A stretch of 64,000 nt of DNA from Rhodanobacter sp. 7MK24 (GCF_014842995.1 NZ_JACYXL010000001.1:745183-809182), one strand, 5' to 3'; shown: positions 51,391-61,367, numbered from the stretch's first letter. Numbers and translations: made by a program. Notes: generated by a model from the letters alone, not told the origin.

Positions 51391-52092
51391 ATGCCCGGTC
51401 TGTCCGCCTTCCCGATTGCGCAGCGTTGGCCAGCGCAGCACCCCGACCGCATCCAGCTGTATTCGCTCAACACGCCGAATGGCGTGAAGGTATCGATCAT
51501 GCTGGAGGAAACCGGATTGCCCTACGAGGCGCATCTGGTGGATATCGGCAAGGACGAGAGCCATCTGCCGGAGTTCCTCGCGCTCAATCCGAACGGCAAG
51601 ATCCCCGCGATCGTCGACCCCCACGGCCCGGGAGGGAAGCCGCTGGGGCTGTTCGAGTCGGGCGCGATCCTGCTTTACCTCGCGGAGAAGAGCGGTCAGT
51701 TCATTCCTGCCGACCCAATACTGCGGTGGGAGACGATCCAATGGGTGTTCTTCCAGATGGCGTCCATCGGGCCGATGTTCGGCCAGGTGGGTTTCTTCCA
51801 CAAATACGCTGGCCGCGAATACGAGGACAAGCGGCCGCTGGCGCGCTACGTCAACGAATCGAAGCGTCTGCTCGACGTGCTGGACGAGCGTCTCGCCGGG
51901 CGCGAATGGATCATGGGCGACGAATACACCGTCGCCGACATCGCCACGCTGGGTTGGGTGAACAACCTCATCGGCTGGTACGACGCCGGTGCGCTGGTGG
52001 AATACGAGCGCTTCAGGCACGTCGATGCCTGGTTGCAGCGCGGCCTGGCGCGACCGGCGGTGCAGCGCGGCCTGAAGATTCCATCGCATTGA
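51391..52092 (+). CDS. Glutathione S-transferase (YfcG/YghU-like)
   Basis: 233 residues. Thioredoxin-like N-terminal domain with IQLYSLNTPNGVKVSIMLEE and NPNGKIPAIVDPHGPGGKPL, FESGAILLYLAEKSG, then an all-helical C-terminal domain (EYEDKRPLARY, EWIMGDEYTVADIATLGWVN). The Asn-rich TPNG site replaces a Tyr/Ser nucleophile as in Nu-class disulfide-bond oxidoreductases. Its stop overlaps the start of a methyltransferase gene. Confidence 0.92.
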   Translation: MPGLSAFPIAQRWPAQHPDRIQLYSLNTPNGVKVSIMLEETGLPYEAHLVDIGKDESHLPEFLALNPNGKIPAIVDPHGPGGKPLGLFESGAILLYLAEKSGQFIPADPILRWETIQWVFFQMASIGPMFGQVGFFHKYAGREYEDKRPLARYVNESKRLLDVLDERLAGREWIMGDEYTVADIATLGWVNNLIGWYDAGALVEYERFRHVDAWLQRGLARPAVQRGLKIPSH

Positions 52093-52937
52093 GCGACGCC
52101 CTGCGTACGCTGATCGAAGCCCTGGAGCGCGATGATGCGCTGGCGGAACCTACGCGCTTGCGCGAGCGCATCGAGGCGTTGGACAGACTCGATGCATGGA
52201 TGCCGGTGGCTGGCAAATGGATGCCGCGCGCGCAGGCGATCCAGCGGAAGCTGGAGGCGGCCAACGCGACGGAGTACGAAGCCGTTCGCCTGGCGATTCG
52301 CCAGGGCCGTGGTCGCGAGGCGATGAGGCATAGGTGGCGCGACGGCGATGGCGCGGCATCCGTCCGCGGCGACGCCTACGACTGGCTGGACGAATGGGTA
52401 GCGGGCGTGTTGCCGCACGGCACGCCCGCGGAAGCCGAGGCATTGCCGCCGGAGATGGTGTTCTACCAACCCACGCCGGCACGCCATGTGTTCGATCTGC
52501 TGGATCGCCTGCAGCTGGGCGAACACGACACCCTGGTCGATCTCGGCGCCGGCCTCGGCCACGTCCCGCTGCTAGCGGCGATTTGCAGCGACGCGCGTGG
52601 TCTGGGCATCGAAATCGAGCACGCCTACGTGGAAAGCACGCGTCGCTGCGCGCGAGATCTGCACTTGGCGAATGCGCATTTTGTCCGTGGCGACGCCCGC
52701 GAGGCCGATTTCGGCATCGGCAGCGTGTTCTACCTCTATACGCCCTTCACCGGAACGATTCTGCGTGAAGTGCTCGATGCGTTGCGGTGCGAGGCCGCTC
52801 GACGCACGTTCCGCGTATGCAGTTTCGGGCCCTGCACGGCCGTGCTGGCCGCCGAATCCTGGCTGGCGGCTGACGATGAACCAAGATCCGATCGCGTCGC
52901 GATCTTCCGCGCGCAGCGGCCGTCTTCGCCGCGGTGA
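52089..52937 (+). CDS. Class I SAM-dependent methyltransferase
   Basis: 282 residues if started at the TTG at 52089, which overlaps the GST stop by four bases (TTGA) and implies coupling. The open frame reaches further upstream but overlaps the GST gene. SAM motif I is LVDLGAGLGHVPLLAAI (about 155-171), followed by GLGIEIEHAYVES and HFVRGDARE. An N-terminal helical region (1-130) is unassigned. Substrate unknown; pairing with a GST may hint at detoxification. Confidence 0.82.
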   Translation: MSDALRTLIEALERDDALAEPTRLRERIEALDRLDAWMPVAGKWMPRAQAIQRKLEAANATEYEAVRLAIRQGRGREAMRHRWRDGDGAASVRGDAYDWLDEWVAGVLPHGTPAEAEALPPEMVFYQPTPARHVFDLLDRLQLGEHDTLVDLGAGLGHVPLLAAICSDARGLGIEIEHAYVESTRRCARDLHLANAHFVRGDAREADFGIGSVFYLYTPFTGTILREVLDALRCEAARRTFRVCSFGPCTAVLAAESWLAADDEPRSDRVAIFRAQRPSSPR

Positions 52938-53091
52938 TGTTAACCAGGTCTTCATGCAATGACTCTGAAATATCGACGAACGCCTGAGTAGGGTCGATAC
53001 GCGAGCGCGGCACCACGGTTTCGCCGTGGAAGTGGAACGTGAGGCTGCAACGGCGCCGCGCTCGCACCCAACCCCGCAACGGAGACCACCC

Positions 53092-53325
53092 ATGAAAGGT
53101 TCAGTCACAGCAGGGCTGTTGATCGCGGCTTCGCTGGCATTGTCGGCATGCAACAAGAGCGGCGATATGCCTCCCCCTCCTGAGGCTCCCGGTCACGCGG
53201 CAAGCACGCAGGCCCCGGTTACGCCACCGCCGGCCATGCCGGCCAGCACTCCGATGCCCGCGACCACCAGTGCCGCGCCCCCGTCGGCAACGAGTGCCGG
53301 TAGCGGAGCGAATCCGCAGCATTAG
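53092..53325 (+). CDS. Small proline-rich lipoprotein
   Basis: 77 residues from ATG 53092 (GGAGA upstream). Type II signal AASLALSAC with the lipid Cys at residue 20; the rest is Pro/Ala/Thr rich and probably unstructured, spanning the periplasm as a linker or wall-binding tail. No family recognised. Confidence 0.65.
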   Translation: MKGSVTAGLLIAASLALSACNKSGDMPPPPEAPGHAASTQAPVTPPPAMPASTPMPATTSAAPPSATSAGSGANPQH

Positions 53326-53514
53326 CGGTAATTCGGAAAATCTTGGGACACCCGCGCTGACCATGGACGGTCGGCTGCGCTGCTCGCGCATGGTTGACCC
53401 AGGCGATAGGGCCCAGGGGCTGGATGCGTCGGAGCAAAATGACCCTCACGGAGAGGGTCTTCGGGTTCGTCGAAAACCCAAGGCGACGGAAGAGGAGGGA
53501 TCACCCGTCAACCT

Positions 53515-55719
53515 TCAGCCGGGGTGGTAGACGCGTTCGATATGTCCCTTGAGCTGGTCGGGCCAGAAATACACCGTGCGCAGGTTGCCGCTGGCGTAGC
53601 GCTCGGCCTCGTCGGCGAAGTGCGGGGAACCGGGGCGGCCGCTTTCGCCGCCTGCGGTGATGGCACGGGCGCTCACGCGAGCGCCGAATTCGACCACGGC
53701 CACGAAGCTGTTCCCGCTGGAGCCGTAGTATTTCTTCGTGCCCGGCCAGCGGTGCGCGCCGAACGAGGCCAGCGAGCCCCAGCGCGAGGAGACGAAGGGC
53801 ACCGGGATGCTGGACTTGCCGTCGTCGAAGTGCGGCTGGATCGCGTCGTCGAGGCGTTGGAAGCGGTTGATCTCGCCCCAGGCCACGCCCCAGCTGCCGA
53901 AGTCCCGCGTGAGGCGCTCCACCGCTTCGTCCAGCGCGTGCAGGCGTTCCTGCACACCGTCATCGCGTGCCATGTAGTCGTAGGGCGGGATGCCGGCGGC
54001 CTTCGCCCTGGCCACGCTTTCGTCCCATAGCGTGTCGCCCCAGAACACCGCCAGCGACGTGGGCATGGAAGCGATACCCCAGCGGTAGTCCCAGTGGCGC
54101 AGCAACTCGACAGGGCCGGCGAGTTTCGCTTTCAGCGGGTCGCCGGAGGGCAGCGTGTCGTAGTCCTTCGTGAGCAAGGGAATGAGTTTGGCGAACTCCG
54201 GCAGATACGAATCGAACGCGTCGGTGATCAGCTTGGGCGTGCTGAAGCCGCTTGCGCCGGTGAGCATGTCCGTGGCGTGGATGCCACGCGGGTTCTCGCC
54301 GAAGGTGTCCATATAGCGTGGAAAGTCGGCCTGCTTCGGGCTGTACTTGCCGGCGGCGGAGTACGGCCAGTCGTTGGTGTTCATCGCCCAGCCGCTTGGC
54401 GGGTTCACCGCCTGCGGCAGTTCGTCCAAGGGCGTGAGGCCGTGCCAGTCGGTGGCCGGGTCGCTGCCGTCCACGGGTCTGGTGTAATCGAAGCGATTGT
54501 CGCGTTTGGGCACGAACTGCGGCATCAGGAAGGCGATCTCGCCCCTGTCGTCGGCGAACAGCGTGTTGTTGGAGGAGTTGGCCTTGAGTTCGGCCACCTT
54601 CATGTAGCTGGCGTAGTCGTGCGCCTTGGTGCGCAGCCAGCTCTGTTCCAGCGCGGCGATGGGTTTGTCCATCAGCGCCTCGGCGATCCACTTGTCGCCT
54701 TCGCTCTTCACGATGGGACCGTGGTGGGTGAAGTACGCGATGAAACGGCGCGTCTTCGGCGACCCATCGGCGGCGCGATAACGCACGTCGATCGCGCGCT
54801 CGGTTACCGGCCGCAGTTCCGTGCCGTAGCGGTAGTACGGCTTGCCGTCCTTGTGCGCAATGGTTTCGGCGAACTCGTCCACTGCATCGAGGCCGGTCGA
54901 GGTGTGCATCCAGCCGACGTGCTGGTTGAAACCCTGGTAGATGAAGAACTGGCCCCAGGTCACGGCACCGTAGGCGTCCAATCCTTCGTCGCTGGACATC
55001 TGCAGCTCGGAGCGGAAGTAGAACGAAGTGTGGGGGTTGATCAGCAGCAGCGCATGGCCGTCGGTGGTGAGTCTGGGTGCGATCGCGATGCCATTGGAGC
55101 CGGTGGGTTCGGCCCAGCTCGGCGGGTTCGCCTGCGCCAGCTGCGGGTGCGCGTCGCCGTAGAACGCGGCGAGGTCCTTCAGTGAGACGCGCTCGATGTC
55201 GCCGCCAATGCTGCCCTCGGTGAAGGAGAGCGCCATCCACGGCTCGAAATGTGTGATCACCTTCGGATGCACGTCCGGATGCGTGGCGAGATACCAGTTG
55301 AGGCCGTCGGCCCAGGCGTCCATCAGCTTCTGCAGCCACGCGGGGCTCTGCGCGTAAAGCTTCTTAAGCTCCATCGGGTCGACCCACAGCTGCTGGCGCA
55401 GGTCCTGCCAGATAGCGGTTTCGCCGTCGGCTTGCGCCGTCCAGCCCAGTGCGGCGAGGTAGTTGCTCTCCACGCGGTTGAAGTCGTCCTCGGCTTGGGC
55501 GTAGGCCATGCCGAACACCGCGTCGGCATCCGTCTTGCCGTGCACGTGGGCGATGCCCCAGTCGTCGCGGGTAATGGTCGCCGCAGAGGCTTCGCGTTGC
55601 AGGCGCGCATGTTCGGTGGTTTGCGCCGATGCCGCAGTCGATATGCCCATGGCGAGGACGAGCGCGGCCAGCCACGGACGGATGTGGCGCGCGCAGGTGG
55701 TTGGACGATGTGTGGGCAT
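53515..55719 (-). CDS. Penicillin acylase family N-terminal-nucleophile amidohydrolase
   Basis: 734 residues from ATG 55719. Signal peptide (AALVLAMGISTAASAQ). RDDWGIAHVHGKTDADAVFG and MAYAQAEDDFNRVESNYLAA start the alpha chain; the beta-chain nucleophile Ser is in EPTGSNGIAIAP (about 208), with NPHTSFYFRSE and SSNNTLFADDRGEIAF later. The usual motif is GSNNW, so SNG instead of SNN deserves notice. Matures by self-cleavage in the periplasm; may act on acylated amides such as acyl-homoserine lactones or aculeacin. Length fits the family. Confidence 0.9.
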   Translation of the reverse strand: MPTHRPTTCARHIRPWLAALVLAMGISTAASAQTTEHARLQREASAATITRDDWGIAHVHGKTDADAVFGMAYAQAEDDFNRVESNYLAALGWTAQADGETAIWQDLRQQLWVDPMELKKLYAQSPAWLQKLMDAWADGLNWYLATHPDVHPKVITHFEPWMALSFTEGSIGGDIERVSLKDLAAFYGDAHPQLAQANPPSWAEPTGSNGIAIAPRLTTDGHALLLINPHTSFYFRSELQMSSDEGLDAYGAVTWGQFFIYQGFNQHVGWMHTSTGLDAVDEFAETIAHKDGKPYYRYGTELRPVTERAIDVRYRAADGSPKTRRFIAYFTHHGPIVKSEGDKWIAEALMDKPIAALEQSWLRTKAHDYASYMKVAELKANSSNNTLFADDRGEIAFLMPQFVPKRDNRFDYTRPVDGSDPATDWHGLTPLDELPQAVNPPSGWAMNTNDWPYSAAGKYSPKQADFPRYMDTFGENPRGIHATDMLTGASGFSTPKLITDAFDSYLPEFAKLIPLLTKDYDTLPSGDPLKAKLAGPVELLRHWDYRWGIASMPTSLAVFWGDTLWDESVARAKAAGIPPYDYMARDDGVQERLHALDEAVERLTRDFGSWGVAWGEINRFQRLDDAIQPHFDDGKSSIPVPFVSSRWGSLASFGAHRWPGTKKYYGSSGNSFVAVVEFGARVSARAITAGGESGRPGSPHFADEAERYASGNLRTVYFWPDQLKGHIERVYHPG

Positions 55720-55798
55720 GCGGGCGGCATCGCTGCAGGTGGGCGTCGGGGCATCTTGCGGCCGATGTCGTGATCCGGCAATGCATGCACGCTTCAAC

Positions 55799-55828
55799 GA
55801 ACAGGCCCGCCATGCGGCGGGCCTGTTC
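55799..55828. terminator. Hairpin between the penicillin acylase and YXWGXW genes
   Basis: Stem gaacaggcccgcc / ggcgggcctgttc (13 bases) with an atgc loop, 28 bases after the stop of the YXWGXW gene on the minus strand. A T run is missing; likely transcript end or processing site. Confidence 0.62.
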
Positions 55829-55855
55829 GTCCTGCATGCCGTGTCGGCAGGTCAG

Positions 55856-56701
55856 TTAGTGGTGATGGTGGTCCTGTCCGCCGCTGTTGCCGTTGCCGCC
55901 GCCGTGTGCCGCGGGCGCGGGGCGCGCGTACTGCGTCGGGCGTGCGGCAGGCTGGGCATTGCCGCCTTGCGGCGGACGGTAGGTTTGCTGTGCCGGACGA
56001 TAGGCCGGCTGCTCGTGGTAGTAGTTCTGCGGCTGGTAATGCGTGGGGCGATAACCGCTGTTGCTTGCCGGCTGGTAGCCCGCGGCATTGCTTCGCGGCG
56101 CGTAATTGGCTGAGCGCAGCTCTGCACTTGTCCGCGGCGTGTAGTGGACGCCGCCCGGGCCGCCGTTGAAGCTGGCGCGGCCGACGGCTGCGCCGGCCGC
56201 CACCGGCCTGTTGTAGACGTTGGTGATGTTGTTGGTGATGTGGTTCACCGAGCGGTTGTAGTAGAAGCCGCCCCCGTGCCAGTAGCCGCCGTCATAGCCG
56301 TGGCCGCCGTAGCCGTAGCCGTAGTTGATGCCGCCGTAGTAGCCCACGGTGCGGCCCCAGTAGCCGGCATGGAAGAGGTACACGCCGCCGCTCCAGCCCC
56401 AGTAGCCCGGGGTCCACAGCGCGCCGACGTAGGGCGGCAGGATCCAGGCGCCCGGCACCCAGTAGTACCCGGCACCGTTCCAGGCCCAGTAGCCAGGCGT
56501 CCAGATGTAGCCCGGCGCGGGGATGGCCGGCTGCACATAGACCGGCAGCGGCGGCGGCGCGATGTTCACCGAGACGAACACGCCGGCGTGCGCGCGGCTG
56601 GGAATGGCGGCGGCGACGGCTGCGGCGAGCAGGGCTGCCGCGCCCTTCGCCAGCCATTGGCGGCGCAAGGAAAGGTTGATCGTGGCGGTGTGGGCTTGCA
56701 T
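55856..56701 (-). CDS. YXWGXW repeat protein, exported
   Basis: 281 residues. Signal peptide with cleavage near AHA. YVWTPGYW-like repeats (PGYIWTPGYWAWNGAGYYWV, WTPGYWGWSGGVYLFHAGYW) give the YXWGXW family call. The rest is Gly/Tyr/Asn- then Gln/Pro-rich and ends in a HHHH tail, so it is disordered and may bind metal. Secreted or outer-membrane-associated; role unknown. Confidence 0.85.
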   Translation of the reverse strand: MQAHTATINLSLRRQWLAKGAAALLAAAVAAAIPSRAHAGVFVSVNIAPPPLPVYVQPAIPAPGYIWTPGYWAWNGAGYYWVPGAWILPPYVGALWTPGYWGWSGGVYLFHAGYWGRTVGYYGGINYGYGYGGHGYDGGYWHGGGFYYNRSVNHITNNITNVYNRPVAAGAAVGRASFNGGPGGVHYTPRTSAELRSANYAPRSNAAGYQPASNSGYRPTHYQPQNYYHEQPAYRPAQQTYRPPQGGNAQPAARPTQYARPAPAAHGGGNGNSGGQDHHHH

Positions 56702-57083
56702 GGCGTCCTCCCGGTTGCTGTGTGGGTATCAATAACGCGGCAGTGGCCGCCGCGGCGACTGCCGGACGGCGCCGCGTTGGGCGGGGTTCAGCGCGCGAAT
56801 GCCGGCAGCCGTACGGAAAGCCTTGTGTACCAAGGGCTGGCGGCTTTCCGTACGGCAAGTGAACCAGAGTCGGGTCGCGTGTATTCGCTGCGGCTCCGGC
56901 CCGGCGCACACCACGGAGCCGGGCGGGCACCGCGCAGTCCGCACGCTGCTCGAGCGCAAGCATACTCGGACATCCATCGCATGCATGGCGATGGATGGCG
57001 GCCGATTCGCGGGCGCCCGGCCCCGAGACGGCCAACCCGCAGCGACATATCGCCGGGCATCCCAACCGACTCAGGAGAATCAC

Positions 57084-57860
57084 ATGAATACCCGTTTTGA
57101 ACGCACTGGCGCGCTGACCGAGCTGAGCAGCTATCCGTACTGGGTGCAGGACATGGTGGCCGATTGCGAGAAGGCGAAGCAGGGCGTGGTCCAGCACGAA
57201 TTGTGGGCACGGATGAGCGAGGCCCGCCTCGACAGGGAATCCACGCGCAACTTCATGGTGGGCGTGTGGCCGGTGATCGAGCGTTTCCCGGCCTACATGG
57301 CCTACAACCTGCTGAAGACCAACTATGGCCGGAGCCCGGGCGACAATCTGGCCCGGCGCTGGCTGGTGCGCAATATCCGCGTGGAGCAGAACCACGCCGA
57401 GTACTGGTTGAACTGGGCCGAGAGCGCCGGCGTACGGCTGGAGGAGGTGACGATGGGGCGGCCGCCCGCAGGCAGCCAGGTGCTGGCCTCGTGGTGCGAG
57501 GAGGTGAGCCGCGGCGGTGAGCTGGCGGCGGGTATCGCAGCCACCAACTACGCGGTGGAGGGGGCTACCGGCGAATGGTCGCAGCGGATCTACGAAAGCG
57601 TGACCTACGCCGAAAGTCTGCCCGAACAGGGGCGCACCAAGGGCTTGCGTTGGCTTCAACTTCACGCCGCTTATGACGATACTCATCCATGGGAGGCGCT
57701 GGAAATCGTCTGCACCCTGGTGGGCATGACTCCAGGAGTGGACCAGGTCCGGCACCTGGGTGAATGCATTAGCCGCAGTTACACGAGCATGGGCATCACG
57801 CTCGACCGTTGCATGGAAAGCTCCGGAAAATTGGGCACGTGGGCAGATGCGGCGGCTTGA
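57084..57860 (+). CDS. TenA/PqqC-like heme-oxygenase-fold protein
   Basis: 258 residues from ATG 57084 (AGGAG upstream). All-helical. NIRVEQNHAEYWLNWAESAG, TNYAVEGATGEWSQRIYESV and LQLHAAYDDTHPWEALEIV provide Glu/His pairs that fit the di-iron HO-like oxidase/TenA fold (PqqC, CADD, UndA relatives). No thiamin genes nearby. Could be a thiaminase-like hydrolase or a di-iron oxidase. Confidence 0.75.
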   Translation: MNTRFERTGALTELSSYPYWVQDMVADCEKAKQGVVQHELWARMSEARLDRESTRNFMVGVWPVIERFPAYMAYNLLKTNYGRSPGDNLARRWLVRNIRVEQNHAEYWLNWAESAGVRLEEVTMGRPPAGSQVLASWCEEVSRGGELAAGIAATNYAVEGATGEWSQRIYESVTYAESLPEQGRTKGLRWLQLHAAYDDTHPWEALEIVCTLVGMTPGVDQVRHLGECISRSYTSMGITLDRCMESSGKLGTWADAAA

Positions 57861-57929
57861 TGCCGGCATCAAGCGACTGGTGGAAGCCAGCGTTTTCGAT
57901 GTGTTTCTAGGGGTACGACAAGGCAGCGC

Positions 57930-60674
57930 ATGATTGCAAGCCGACCAAGGTCAGTGTCGCAACACTTGACGCCGCTGGCGCTCGCGCTGGCGTTGGTGGT
58001 CGGCTTGATCCTGGGCCTGACTTGGGGTGCCCTGAGGATCCAGGTGACTCTCGCCGGTTTCCTCAACGGCGAGAGTCTTTGGTCCAAGGCACAGAAGCAG
58101 GCGGTGATCGACCTGGAGATCTACGCCCAGGACGGCCGCGCCGACGCGCTGGCCGATTACCGGAAGAACATGCGGGTGCTGGGCGCGGATCGCTGGGCGC
58201 GAGACGCCATCGCCAGCGGGCACTACGACCATGCTGCCGTTTGGCGCGCCTTCCGCAGCGCCGGCGTCATCCCGGATGCGATCGACGGCATGATCTTCAT
58301 CATGGGCCACTTTTCCTCGGCGCCCTACATGAAGCCGGCCATCGACGCCTGGTATTCGACCGACGACACCATCGACGGGTTGGATCGAATCGCCGGCGAT
58401 CTGCAGCGAGCCCATGCCGACGGCAGCATCACGCCGGCCATGGTGGCGACCGCGCGAGCGCGCATTGCGGAGGCCAACCACTTCATCGGGCCACGCGCCG
58501 ACACGTTCTCCGCGCAGATCGCGGATGGCGCGGCCTGGATCGGCACCGTGCTGTTCCTTGCCGTGCTTGCCGTGGCCATCGCCGCCTCGCTGTTGTGGCT
58601 GCGCATGGCGCGTCGCATCCTGCAGGGCATACGCAACAGCGAAGAGCGCTATCGCCTCCTGTTCGACAGCGCGAACGACGCGATCATGATGATCGACGAA
58701 AGCGGCGGGCGGATCCTCGAGGCGAACAATACGGCCAGGGCGTGGATCAGCAGCGCGCGCGTCCCGCTGGCCGGGCGCCGCTTCGACGACCTGTTCGCCA
58801 ACGGGCTTCAGTCGAAGCCGAAAGGGGGCGCCACCGGCACGCTGCTGGACGACAACACGGGCGGCCTGCGCCAGGTGGAAATCGAGAGCAACCTCGTCGA
58901 CTGGGATGGCCGTCAGGTGCGGCAAGCCATCATCCGCGACATTTCCGAGCGGATGGCGATAGAACGCGAGCGCCGCGTGGCGGCCGAAGCGTTGGCCGGC
59001 ATCGCCGAGGGCGTGATCATCACCGACGCCGAGCGACGGGTGGTTTCGGTCAATGCCGCCCATGCCGAAATCACCGGCTTCGGCCTGCATGAGATGCTCG
59101 GGCGTCGTCTCGACGAAATGCGCCGCCTGCCCGACGGCGAACCGTTGCCGGAATCGATCTGGTCGGCGCTTGCCGGAGGGCGTCACTGGAGCGGCGAGGT
59201 GCAAAGCCGCCGTTATGATGGCAGCACCTATCCGGAGCAATTGAGCATCAGCGCGATCCGCGACGCGCAACATCGCGTGCTGCATTACGTGGCAGTCTTC
59301 AGCAATGTCCATGAGGCCAAGGCGCAGCGGCAGCGGTTGGAGCACCTGGCCACGCACGATCCGCTCACCGGGCTGGCCAACCGGGCTGCGTTCGAGCGGC
59401 AATGCAACGCCGCCATTGCCGCCGCGGGACGTCTGCGTACCGCGGTCGCCGTACTGTTCATCGACCTGGATGCGTTCAAGATCGTCAACGACAGCTACAG
59501 CCATGCGATGGGCGACCGTGTCCTGTGCAAGATCGCCGAGCGGATCAGGAAGCAGATTTCCGCCACGGACATGGCCGGGCGCATCGGCGGCGACGAATTC
59601 ACGGTATTGCTGGGGCGGCTGGAGTTGCGCGAGGACGCCGGCATCGTGGCGGAGCGTCTGCTTGCCAACCTGGCCGCGCCCATCGTGATGGACGAATACG
59701 AGATCGTGCTGAGCGCCAGTATCGGCATTGCCGGGTATCCGCTGGACGGTGCCGATGCCACTACGCTGATCGCCAACGCTGATGCCGCGATGTACACGGC
59801 GAAGAGCAGTGAACGCAACGCACTGCGGTTCTATACGCCGCTGATGCAGGCCAATGCGCGCCAGCGCCTGCAACTGGTATCCGAGCTTCGCCGCGCCTTG
59901 GCCAACGACGAGTTCAGTCTGCGCTACCAGCCCAGCATGGATTTGCGCAGCGGGCACATCGAGGCGGTGGAGGCGTTGCTGCGCTGGCAGCATCCGGAGC
60001 GCGGCGAGCTGTCGCCGGGCGAATTCATCCCGGTGGCCGAAAGCCTCGGCCTGATCCGCAGCATCGACGAATGGGTGCTGCGGGCCGCCTGTGCGCAGAT
60101 CCGCGAATGGGATCGTGCCGGCATGCCGAAGTTCCGCGTGGCGGTGAACGTGTCCGCGCGTTGGCTGGCCCATCCCGCCTTCATCAGCGGATTGGGCAAG
60201 GCGATGCGTGATTTCCAGATTCCCTCGCGGCGCCTCGCGCTGGAGATCACCGAAGGCGCCATGCTGCGACTGGGCGACGAGACGCAGCGCACCATGCACG
60301 TACTGCACGAACTGGGCATCGAGGTGGCGATCGACGACTTCGGCACCGGCTATTCGTCGATGGCCTACCTCAAGCTGCCATCGGTGAGCTGGCTGAAGAT
60401 CGACCGTTCATTCGTCACCAGCCTGCCGCACGATGCCAACGACGTGGCGATCGTCGAAGCCATATTGGCAATGGCGCGCAGCCTCGGTCTGCGCACCATC
60501 GCCGAGGGCATCGAGCACGAAGCGCAGCACGAATTCCTGCGCAAGGCCGGCTGCGACGAGGGGCAGGGTTACCTCTATTCCTATCCGCTGCCGGCGGCGG
60601 CGCTGGAGCGCCTGTTGAACCCTCGCCAGACGCCGGCGCGCCTGAGTCTGGTGCCACCCAAGCAACAGTCCTGA
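57930..60674 (+). CDS. PAS-GGDEF-EAL cyclic di-GMP enzyme, membrane sensor
   Basis: 914 residues. Two transmembrane helices (about 12-35 and 194-216) bracket a periplasmic helical sensor domain. Two PAS domains (about 240-345 and 352-470) precede GGDEF (475-635; IGGDEFTVLL intact, LFIDLDAFKIVNDSYSHAMG) and EAL (650-905). The EAL site is complete: EAVEALLRW, VNVSARWL, LEITEGAM, IDDFGTGYSS, WLKIDRSFV, EGIEHE. Both synthesis and hydrolysis are possible; the two activities usually have a dominant one. Starts 70 bases after the TenA-like gene. Confidence 0.95.
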   Translation: MIASRPRSVSQHLTPLALALALVVGLILGLTWGALRIQVTLAGFLNGESLWSKAQKQAVIDLEIYAQDGRADALADYRKNMRVLGADRWARDAIASGHYDHAAVWRAFRSAGVIPDAIDGMIFIMGHFSSAPYMKPAIDAWYSTDDTIDGLDRIAGDLQRAHADGSITPAMVATARARIAEANHFIGPRADTFSAQIADGAAWIGTVLFLAVLAVAIAASLLWLRMARRILQGIRNSEERYRLLFDSANDAIMMIDESGGRILEANNTARAWISSARVPLAGRRFDDLFANGLQSKPKGGATGTLLDDNTGGLRQVEIESNLVDWDGRQVRQAIIRDISERMAIERERRVAAEALAGIAEGVIITDAERRVVSVNAAHAEITGFGLHEMLGRRLDEMRRLPDGEPLPESIWSALAGGRHWSGEVQSRRYDGSTYPEQLSISAIRDAQHRVLHYVAVFSNVHEAKAQRQRLEHLATHDPLTGLANRAAFERQCNAAIAAAGRLRTAVAVLFIDLDAFKIVNDSYSHAMGDRVLCKIAERIRKQISATDMAGRIGGDEFTVLLGRLELREDAGIVAERLLANLAAPIVMDEYEIVLSASIGIAGYPLDGADATTLIANADAAMYTAKSSERNALRFYTPLMQANARQRLQLVSELRRALANDEFSLRYQPSMDLRSGHIEAVEALLRWQHPERGELSPGEFIPVAESLGLIRSIDEWVLRAACAQIREWDRAGMPKFRVAVNVSARWLAHPAFISGLGKAMRDFQIPSRRLALEITEGAMLRLGDETQRTMHVLHELGIEVAIDDFGTGYSSMAYLKLPSVSWLKIDRSFVTSLPHDANDVAIVEAILAMARSLGLRTIAEGIEHEAQHEFLRKAGCDEGQGYLYSYPLPAAALERLLNPRQTPARLSLVPPKQQS

Positions 60675-60686
60675 GGCGGGTTGCAG

Positions 60687-61367
60687 CTACCTGGAATACA
60701 AGGCCGGGAACCATCGTTCCAGGTTGGCGACCTTGGGCGCGTCGTTGATTGCGATGTAGAGATCGTCCGGGTGATGGCTGGCGTAATCCTGGTGCCAGCT
60801 TTCGGCGGGATAGAAAGCCTGCAATGGCACCAGCTGGGTGACGATGGGGGCGGTGTAGATCCGCGACTTGCCTAGCTGGTCCAGGTAGGCGCCGGCGATG
60901 CGCTGCTGTTCCGGGCTGGCGTAGAAGATCACCGAGCGGTACTGCATGCCGCTGTCCGGCCCTTGCCGGTCGAGCTCGGTGGGATCGCTTGCGACCGAGA
61001 AAAACACCTGCAGCAACTGGCCGTAGCTGACCTGCGCCGGGTCGAACAAGACCTTCACCGATTCGGTGTGGCCGGTGTCGCCTTCGCTGACCTGATCGTA
61101 ATGGGCGGTGGCGGCGCTGCCGCCGCTGTAGCCGGCCCAGGTCTTGCGCACGCCCCTGACATGCTCGAACACGGCCTGTACGCCCCAGAAGCAGCCGCCG
61201 GCGAACACCGCGACCTGTTCGCCGTGCACGGCGGTGTGAGGAGCATCCTGCAGCGGTGCCGGCAATTTCGTGGCGGCTTCGGCCGTTGGCGGCAGCGCGC
61301 AGGCACCGAGGAGGCTCAATGCGAGCGCGGCACACAGCGTGCGGATGGGATGGCGACTGGCATTCAT
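60687..61367 (-). CDS. msrA: Peptide methionine sulfoxide reductase, exported lipoprotein form
   Basis: 226 residues. FAGGCFWGVQAVFEHVRGVR has the catalytic Cys (about residue 59), followed by GYSGG, GHTESVKVLFDPAQVSYGQL and YRSVIFYASPEQQ. Unlike cytosolic MsrA it has a type II-like signal (LALSLLGACALPP), so it repairs methionine sulfoxide in periplasmic proteins. No fused MsrB. Converges with the GGDEF-EAL gene. Confidence 0.95.
   Translation of the reverse strand: MNASRHPIRTLCAALALSLLGACALPPTAEAATKLPAPLQDAPHTAVHGEQVAVFAGGCFWGVQAVFEHVRGVRKTWAGYSGGSAATAHYDQVSEGDTGHTESVKVLFDPAQVSYGQLLQVFFSVASDPTELDRQGPDSGMQYRSVIFYASPEQQRIAGAYLDQLGKSRIYTAPIVTQLVPLQAFYPAESWHQDYASHHPDDLYIAINDAPKVANLERWFPALYSR

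Noticed and set aside
51333-52089. GST and methyltransferase read as one fused protein
   Set aside because: They are in different frames; the methyltransferase frame upstream of 52089 is a shadow of the GST gene.
57951-60308. 785-codon minus-strand frame opposite the GGDEF-EAL gene
   Set aside because: Codon shadow of a gene with intact catalytic motifs; the composition is Arg/His/Gly-rich without structure.
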